NCBI GenBank assembly: GCA_026399075.1
Contig: JAPLRR010000111.1
Span: 1 to 38,994 of the forward strand
Length of the DNA stretch: 38,994 nucleotides
DNA from: Methylococcales bacterium
GTDB taxonomy: Bacteria; Pseudomonadota; Gammaproteobacteria; Methylococcales; Methylomonadaceae
Reading direction: 5' to 3'
This document shows, piece after piece, positions 34,437 through 38,994 of the stretch. A program made the position numbers and the translations under genes. Position 1 is the stretch's first letter. Each line of letters begins with the position of its first letter. Under the pieces are notes generated by a model that did not search any database, had not been told where the DNA came from, and saw nothing but the letters and a program-made list of their open reading frames with translations.

Positions 34437-36412
34437 CACCGGGCTTAAGCGTGCTGGAAAAAATCGACCAATGGATAGCCAAAGGCTGGCTAAGCCAGTT
34501 GAACCGCGCCTTCGTCCGCTTTTTGCTCGACCAAGATGCTAACGCCAGCGACGCGGTCTTGTGGGCTAGTGCCTTGGTCAGCCATCAACTGGATAGGGGC
34601 GAAGTGTATTTGGATTTGGAAAAACTCAGCCACGAAGCGGGCATCACCTTAGCCATCCCCCAAGATGAAACTTGGCAAGCCGACTATGGGCCAGCCCAAG
34701 CCGAATTGTCAGCCCTAAAACCCTACAGCCTGGCACACTGGCAAACCGCGCTAAACCTATCGCCGCTGGTATCGGCTGGGGCAGGCAACACACCGCTGGT
34801 TTTAGACGGCCAGCGCCTGTATTTAAGGCGTTACTGGCATTACCAACAAACCGTCACTAACCGTATCCAACAACTTTTGCCGCCATCACGCGCGCAGTTG
34901 CCAGACGACTTGCCCGCCCAATTACAGGCCTTTTTCCCTAGCAGCCTGGAATCGCCGGATTGGCAAAAAATCGCCTGTGCGCTGGCTTTACGCTCCCGGT
35001 TTACGATCATTACCGGCGGCCCCGGCACCGGTAAAACCACCACCTTGACCAAACTGCTGGCTTTATTGGTAAAACTGGCGCAACACGAATCCACAGCCAG
35101 CAAAACCCCGACCATCTTATTGGCAGCACCCACCGGAAAAGCCGCCGCCAGGGTCAGTGAATCCATCGCCAAGGCACTGGACAAACTGGCCATTCCCGAC
35201 GACATCAAACAAGCCATCCCCAAAAAAGCCGGCACACTACACCGCTTGCTGGGTAGCCGCCACGGCACCCGCGAATTTGTCCACCATCAGCATAACCCGC
35301 TGGTGGCGGACATAGTGATCATTGATGAAGCGTCAATGATCGATTTGGAAATGATGGCAAGCCTGCTGGACGCACTCCCGCCCCAGGCCCAACTGATCTT
35401 ATTGGGCGACAAAGACCAATTGGCCTCCGTCGAAGCAGGCTCAGTCATGGGCGATTTATGCCAGGGTGCAGAACACAGCGCCTACGATACCGAAACCCGC
35501 GCTTGGATCAGCCGCTATGCCCAAGAAACACCGCAGCCTAGCAGCACACCAGGGACGCCAATCAACCAGCAAACCATCATGTTACGCCACAGCCATCGCT
35601 TTAATGAACACAGCGGCATCGGCCAATTGGCAAAACACGTCAATGCAGGCAAGGTCGCGCCAGCCCTCGCCCTCTTAAATGCCAGTGACCGCTACCCAGA
35701 TTTGATCCCCCCAGCCCGCGCCGACTATTTCAAACTCAGGGAAAACCCCAATGCCGATGCCGCCAATAGCTTATTAAAAAAACTGGTCATCCATAACGCA
35801 GGCACTACAACCGACGGCAATCCCCTAGGCTGCCAAGGCTATGGCCATTACCGCGACCTCATCCTACAAGGCCCCGCCAGTGGCGAGCCACACCATGAAT
35901 GGGCAACACACGTGCTGGCCGCATTTGACCGCTTCCAAGTCCTGTGTGCGCTACGCCGTGGCCCCTGGGGCATAGAAGGCTTAAACCAACGCATAGAAGG
36001 CTGGCTATACCCCAAACAAAACACCGGGCTTTGGTACGAAGGCCGCCCGGTGATGGTCACCCGCAATGATTACAACCTCGGCTTGATGAACGGCGACATC
36101 GGCATCGCCCTAAAAGACGCTGATGGCAAACTCAAAGTGGCTTTCCCAGCCGACGACCCACTGGCGGACATTAAAATCCGCTGGGTGTCACCCATGCGCC
36201 TACCCGATGTAGAAACCGCCTACGCCATCACCGTCCACAAATCCCAAGGCTCAGAATTCAACCACGTCGCCTTGGTCTTACCCGAAACCAAAAGCCCCGT
36301 GCTTAGCCGCGAACTGGTCTACACGGGCATTACCAGGGCAAAAGAACACTTCACTTTACTGGAAAGCGGCGTGAATGTGTTTAGTCAGGCGGTATTGGCG
36401 AGTTGTAAATAG
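34433..36412 (+). CDS. recD: Exonuclease V subunit RecD (5'-3' helicase)
   Basis: The 659-residue protein (E. coli RecD 608) shows an N-terminal RecB-contact region and superfamily-1B helicase motifs: Walker A 'TGGPGTGKTTTLTK' (about 193-206), 'LLAAPTGKAAARVSES', 'DIVIIDEASMIDLEMM', 'LILLGDKDQLASVEAG', and C-terminal 'AYAITVHKSQGSEFNHV' and 'LVYTGITRAKEHF'. The start overlaps recB (ATGA), giving the compact order recC-recB-recD with no ptrA between. The gene ends the operon; no clear terminator follows. Confidence 0.97.
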   Translation: MTPGLSVLEKIDQWIAKGWLSQLNRAFVRFLLDQDANASDAVLWASALVSHQLDRGEVYLDLEKLSHEAGITLAIPQDETWQADYGPAQAELSALKPYSLAHWQTALNLSPLVSAGAGNTPLVLDGQRLYLRRYWHYQQTVTNRIQQLLPPSRAQLPDDLPAQLQAFFPSSLESPDWQKIACALALRSRFTIITGGPGTGKTTTLTKLLALLVKLAQHESTASKTPTILLAAPTGKAAARVSESIAKALDKLAIPDDIKQAIPKKAGTLHRLLGSRHGTREFVHHQHNPLVADIVIIDEASMIDLEMMASLLDALPPQAQLILLGDKDQLASVEAGSVMGDLCQGAEHSAYDTETRAWISRYAQETPQPSSTPGTPINQQTIMLRHSHRFNEHSGIGQLAKHVNAGKVAPALALLNASDRYPDLIPPARADYFKLRENPNADAANSLLKKLVIHNAGTTTDGNPLGCQGYGHYRDLILQGPASGEPHHEWATHVLAAFDRFQVLCALRRGPWGIEGLNQRIEGWLYPKQNTGLWYEGRPVMVTRNDYNLGLMNGDIGIALKDADGKLKVAFPADDPLADIKIRWVSPMRLPDVETAYAITVHKSQGSEFNHVALVLPETKSPVLSRELVYTGITRAKEHFTLLESGVNVFSQAVLASCK

Positions 36413-36664
36413 TTTGGGGAATTGGTGGTGGTTCCTTGAATTTATCTGGAAATGAACTAGACTTATAAGGGTTACATGAAATGTTGTGGGATGCTGTTCA
36501 AACGGATTTTCCCAGTAATTGACCGGGCAATTTACTTGCTGGGGCAGGCTTATTTTTTGATAGGTCTTGTATATTTTTAGGCTGTACTAAAATCTGGCAT
36601 GTAAATGATTTAGCTATGATTTTACATTTTAAAAAACATTTAGACAAACAAATGCCGTAATGTT
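36413..36664. other. Intergenic stretch after recD
   Basis: About 250 bases with no gene-like frame, no strong hairpin and high AT content towards the right end. It forms the border between recCBD and the cassette-like region. Confidence 0.5.
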
Positions 36665-36693
36665 TTGCGTCAAATAGGATGTCTAATTATAGT
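36665..36693 (+). promoter_or_regulatory. Likely sigma-70 promoter for the small-gene pair
   Basis: TTGCGT and TATAGT lie exactly 17 bases apart, ending 22 bases before the start codon of the next gene. This is a good match to the consensus. The start codon itself has GAAGGAG at ideal spacing. Confidence 0.5.
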
Positions 36694-36715
36694 TTGAAAC
36701 TACGAAGGAGTTCTC

Positions 36716-37012
36716 ATGAGCAGATTTATCGGCGTACTCAGCGTCACTTTGTTTTGCAGCACCGCAGTTCATGCTCAAGACTGCAAAGACGGTCTAGCCG
36801 CATACGTCGCAGGAAATTATTCAAAGGCAATTGCGATTTTTCAACCATTGGTGTCACAGGGCGACGACTGTGCACAGTATCAACTTGGTGAAATGTACAA
36901 GCTTGGTCAGGGTGTACCGCTAGACAAGAACAAGGCGCTCGAACTGTTTAAGCAAGCGGCTGCGAAAGGCAACGATAAAGCAAAACTTCAAGCCGCCTTT
37001 CTCGAAAATTAA
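36716..37012 (+). CDS. Exported Sel1-like repeat protein, 98 aa
   Basis: GAAGGAG precedes the ATG by 6 bases. Residues 1-20 form a signal peptide ('IGVLSVTLFCSTAVHA'). The mature part has one TPR-like helix pair followed by a Sel1 repeat ('YQLGEMYKLGQGVPLDKNKA' and 'LFKQAAAKGNDKAKL'). Two cysteines early in the mature chain could form a disulfide in the periplasm. Sel1 proteins mediate protein-protein contacts; no partner is evident. It shares a promoter with the 71-aa gene and may be part of a mobile cassette. Confidence 0.8.
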   Translation: MSRFIGVLSVTLFCSTAVHAQDCKDGLAAYVAGNYSKAIAIFQPLVSQGDDCAQYQLGEMYKLGQGVPLDKNKALELFKQAAAKGNDKAKLQAAFLEN

Positions 37013-37038
37013 CCCATACTAACAATAAGGAATCTAAT

Positions 37039-37254
37039 ATGCCAATCGCCCAAACTGATGTGGTTGTCGGTGGTATCTACGCAACCGAGAATAACCAAGA
37101 GCGCCGAGTTACGAAAATTGAAAATGGCACCGTTTTCTATGATTCCCGTGGAGGAAACGTCAGGAACGATTGGTCGCCTGGTCATACGTTGGCAAATCCA
37201 CCGTCCCTCGAAAACTTTTCAGCAGCATGTTCTCGTGTTGTTTCAAGGCCGTAA
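37039..37254 (+). CDS. Small hypothetical protein, 71 aa, cassette-type
   Basis: AAGGA precedes the ATG. The protein has a short all-beta start ('DVVVGGIYATENNQERRVTK') followed by 'IENGTVFYDSRGG' and 'PPSLENFSAACSRVV'. The pattern resembles small hypothetical proteins often carried in integron cassettes, but that is from memory, not from a search. It follows the Sel1 gene by 26 bases, and an attC-like half site starts 10 bases after its stop, as expected for the last gene in a cassette. Confidence 0.65.
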   Translation: MPIAQTDVVVGGIYATENNQERRVTKIENGTVFYDSRGGNVRNDWSPGHTLANPPSLENFSAACSRVVSRP

Positions 37255-37264
37255 CACTGGCCGT

Positions 37265-37303
37265 TTCTAACACAGCAGTCCACCGGACGCTGCGCGATAA
37301 AGC
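37265..37303 (+). other. Left half of an attC-like recombination site, interrupted by an intron
   Basis: TTCTAAC fits the attC core RYYYAAC at 6 of 7 bases. It is followed by a stem-forming CAGCAGTCCACCGGACGCTG and the TGCGCGATAAAGCC tract typical of integron attC sites. The expected right half does not follow; instead the 3' end of a group II intron begins on the opposite strand. Group IIC-attC introns are known to enter attC in this orientation. No integrase gene is in the window. Confidence 0.45.
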
Positions 37304-37307
37304 CGGG

Positions 37308-37385
37308 ATCGGGTGGAGATAACGGGATTGCGCCCGTTATCCCTCCCACACCACCGGACATGCGGTTTTCCGCATCCGGCGGTTG
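37308..37385 (-). ncRNA. Domains V-VI of a group IIC intron (3' remnant)
   Basis: On the minus strand, CGCCGGATGCGGAAAACCGC and ATGTCCGGTG fold as a domain-V hairpin with a GAAA-type loop and a CGC triad, the form found in group IIC introns. The GGGAGGGATAACGGG and CCCGTTATCTCCACCC arms form a domain-VI-like hairpin. Domains I-IV are missing. It lies directly after an RT-like C-terminus, so it is the tail of a truncated intron. Confidence 0.6.
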
Positions 37386-37396
37386 AACCCAGAGAC

Positions 37397-37594
37397 TCAA
37401 AACGTTACAAAATCTGATGGTACAAACAAACCCCAGCGCCAAAGACGTGCATTGTTAAACACAGTATGCAACATCGGGCTTCGGGATAGCCGCCACGACC
37501 CTACTGACCCGCTGGCTTGGCTTTGATGGTAGGGTTTGGCTTTCAGTCGCTTCAATGCGTTTAACCAACAAATGGGGTCCAACAAATGCAACAA
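37397..37594 (-). pseudogene. C-terminal fragment of a group II intron reverse transcriptase/maturase
   Basis: The minus-strand frame ends with 'SWRLSRSPMLHTVFNNARLW' and a short tail, the pattern seen at the end of intron maturases (WRLSRSP...LNNA..). The stop is 12 bases before the domain-V hairpin, the normal order. Upstream the frame is cut off near a MITE copy and the fingers-palm and most of the maturase domain are absent, so the intron is dead. The first ~30 codons are unlikely to be maturase. Confidence 0.5.
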
Positions 37595-37603
37595 ATGGGG
37601 CCA

Positions 37604-37660
37604 GCGCGTAGGGTGTATAAGCGCCAGAGGCTGTGAAAGTATTCAGAAATTAGGCAAAAA
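37604..37660 (+). repeat. 57 bp direct repeat, copy 1 (partner at 38476-38532)
   Basis: Identical to the copy at 38476-38532 except for one base. It contains a GCGCGTAGGGTGTATAAGCG tract followed by the left end of the MITE-like element. The two copies bracket the 201-aa gene. Confidence 0.85.
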
Positions 37661-37745
37661 TAGGATTTTCGACTACCAAGAATCAATAACTTACAGGTCG
37701 GTTCCCGCTGGTTTTAGTGATTTTTGGCAATACTTTCACAGTCTC
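37627..37745. mobile_element. MITE-like inverted-repeat element, copy 2
   Basis: Ends GAGGCTGTGAAAGTATT and AATACTTTCACAGTCTC are inverted with one mismatch in 17. The interior shares ACCAAGAATCAAT and TTTTTRGCAATACTTTCACA with the copy at 4761-4872, so the family is dispersed. It has no coding capacity and probably depends on a transposase encoded elsewhere. It may have cut off the intron remnant on its left. Confidence 0.7.
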
Positions 37746-37869
37746 GCCAGCCATACACCAGAACAACCACCATTCCTGCTTCAACACCACAAGCTTGGGG
37801 CGGGCAATGATAGATTGGCGGCAAGGTGGGGGCAACTTTATATTGCCGTAATGCGTTCTAATAATATAT

Positions 37870-38475
37870 ATGAAAATTGCCAGTTTTAACATCTTTGTAA
37901 ACGGATTATTTACTGTTTACGAACCTTCTATCATTACCGACACTGACTTGCTTGTTAATGCAGTTACAACCATTGGCGTTGCGCAAGGATTTTCGTGGCG
38001 CCGGGGAAACGTGGATTTTTATACGATTGACCTCTCGCTTATCGGTGTAGAAGTCTTTTTGAATGATAATGTTATGTTACCTACAGATACTAAGCGGGCG
38101 GTACAAGTGCCTTTTGATGTCGTAGGGCTTGATGGCGTTGGAATTAACGATGAGCTGTTTAGCAAAGTGGATGTTTTACATGTACAAGCACCAGACAATC
38201 GGGTTCATTGGTTGGGCAGTTATTTGCCGATACCACCCGGACATTATACGTTGACGTTTGCCCAAGGGTTTATGCCCAATTGGAATATTACCGGTTACCA
38301 AGGCGTTGAATATGACGAATCTCAACAGTGTTCAACTTGGGCTAAACTATGGTTTAATCAAGCGGACAATACTGAAGCAAAAGTTTTAGTCGATGGCTCC
38401 CCTGACCCATATCTAACGCTCAACCCGACCTTCCCATTAAATATGAATGCCACACCGCTAATGGATCAAAATTAA
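37870..38475 (+). CDS. Orphan hypothetical protein, 201 aa
   Basis: A clean 201-codon frame with lower GC than the core genes and no recognisable family. It has no signal peptide; the composition is that of a soluble mixed alpha-beta or all-beta protein with several aromatic strands ('NVDFYTIDLSLIGVEVFLND', 'HYTLTFAQGFMPNW'). The start has no clear Shine-Dalgarno. Its stop touches the second 57 bp repeat, and the first copy lies 210 bases upstream, so it looks like cargo between repeats. Function unknown; immunity-type or phage-related roles would be guesses. Confidence 0.6.
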   Translation: MKIASFNIFVNGLFTVYEPSIITDTDLLVNAVTTIGVAQGFSWRRGNVDFYTIDLSLIGVEVFLNDNVMLPTDTKRAVQVPFDVVGLDGVGINDELFSKVDVLHVQAPDNRVHWLGSYLPIPPGHYTLTFAQGFMPNWNITGYQGVEYDESQQCSTWAKLWFNQADNTEAKVLVDGSPDPYLTLNPTFPLNMNATPLMDQN

Positions 38476-38532
38476 GCGCGTAGGGTGTATAAGCGCCAGA
38501 GACTGTGAAAGTATTCAGAAATTAGGCAAAAA
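38476..38532 (+). repeat. 57 bp direct repeat, copy 2, including a half MITE
   Basis: Starts right after the TAA of the 201-aa gene and matches 37604-37660 with a single difference. From 38499 on it is the left end of the MITE-like element (GAGACTGTGAAAGTATTC). The right MITE end is absent in the window because a group II intron begins 12 bases later. Confidence 0.85.
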
Positions 38533-38543
38533 AAGACAAATGG

Positions 38544-38994
38544 GTAGAGTAGAGAGCAGGCTATCGCCTGCCCTCCCTCATCAAACCGTGCATGCGCTAT
38601 TAACGCACACGGCTTTCCGATGTTCTTCACACCAAGGCATGCGCTGTTTTCCAGCCAGCCTTTGTCGGAACCTTGTATAGCCCATATTTCGCATAAAGCT
38701 GCTGGCTCGGGAATCGACCGAGGCCGATCCCGCGATCTTTGACCTTGTGCCGCTTCATCAGGTGTTTGCGCAGACATTCTTCTGCATGCGTCTTCACCTT
38801 TTCCAAGACACCACTGGAATTGCGATAGTGAAAGTAGCCTGTCCAGCCGCGAAGGCTGGCATTCATACTGCCTACAACAGTTTCTAACGGTATCGGCGTA
38901 CGCTCCCTTGCGGTCAATTGCGTTATACGGTCTTTGATTTTCGCAAGCGATTTCGGTGCCGGGCAGACATGCGGATAACTTTTGCCCGTCTTTA
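38544..38994 (-). mobile_element. Group II intron, 3' end (continues past the window)
   Basis: Minus strand: the maturase stop is followed by a domain-V hairpin, AGCCGTGTGCG-TTAA-TAGCGCATGCACGGTT (complement of about 38582-38616), with the AGC catalytic triad. Domain VI follows as GGGCAGGCGATAGCCTGC, and the 3' end is CTCTACTCTAC near 38544. The order RT, domain V, domain VI is that of a complete intron end. The 5' part lies outside. It sits next to the half MITE. Confidence 0.75.
38627..38994 (-). CDS. Group II intron reverse transcriptase/maturase, C-terminal part
   Basis: The frame is open to the window edge, giving about 122 residues. It has the maturase-domain signature: 'SYPHVCPAPKSLAKIKDRI', 'PIPLETVVGSMNASLRGWTG', 'YFHYRNSSGVLEKVKTHAEE' and 'LRKHLMKRHKVKDRGIGLGR', with a C-terminal 'LYAKYGLYKVPTKAGWK'. 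The stop lies just before domain V, as expected. It helps intron splicing and retromobility. The catalytic palm is outside the window, so activity cannot be judged. Confidence 0.9.
   Translation of the reverse strand, partial: KTGKSYPHVCPAPKSLAKIKDRITQLTARERTPIPLETVVGSMNASLRGWTGYFHYRNSSGVLEKVKTHAEECLRKHLMKRHKVKDRGIGLGRFPSQQLYAKYGLYKVPTKAGWKTAHALV

Noticed and set aside
38472..38777. Minus-strand frame overlapping the intron end and repeat
   Set aside because: It runs through domain V and into the MITE in another frame than the maturase; a shadow frame.

Overview
The window comes from a gammaproteobacterial chromosome of moderate GC. A quinone-linked D-lactate dehydrogenase, an intact recC-recB-recD operon, an NtrC-type sigma-54 activator and SulP transporters all read like gammaproteobacterial proteins. 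A methanotroph-like or sulfur-oxidiser-like host is possible, but no gene settles it. There are no rRNA or tRNA genes.

Layout. (1) 1-5140 is an accessory region. It has two or three small coupled genes typical of an integrated element, an att-like tract with a strong terminator, a large NACHT-HEAT (NLR-like) predicted defence ATPase and a short inverted-repeat element. (2) 5143-7760 holds dld, a RelE/ParE-type toxin-antitoxin pair, and a second, decayed copy of the dld 3' end just after the pair. (3) 7594-12054 is bracketed by inverted copies of a ~75 bp repeat. It carries a minus-strand three-gene operon: a nitrilase-fold protein with its catalytic triad, a winged-helix regulator, and a KGGVGR-variant MinD/ParA-like ATPase fused to near-identical 43-residue TPR-type repeats. 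This is the best candidate for an undescribed system. (4) 12120-24945 is one long minus-strand block: sulP2, an orphan sigma-54 response regulator, sulP1, a duplicated four-helix membrane protein, and hyfB-C-E-F-G-I homologues. The 'hydrogenase' large subunit has lost NiFe ligands and no electron-input subunit is encoded nearby, so the complex resembles the energy-converting-hydrogenase-related (Ehr) group rather than a hydrogenase. Its neighbours suggest it drives, or is driven with, anion (possibly bicarbonate) transport. (5) 25286-26974 encodes an exported TPR protein. (6) 27265-36412 is recC-recB-recD with ATGA overlaps. (7) 36665-38994 is again accessory: a promoter and two small genes resembling an integron cassette, half of an attC-like site interrupted by the 3' remnant of a group IIC intron, a second copy of the inverted-repeat element, an orphan 201-aa gene between 57 bp direct repeats, and the 3' end of another group II intron whose maturase runs off the window.

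The housekeeping blocks (dld, SulP/Hyf-like, recCBD) therefore alternate with mobile or defence-like inserts marked by small repeats. The same short inverted-repeat family occurs at both ends of the window. All assignments come from reading translated sequence and motifs by eye; no database search was run.
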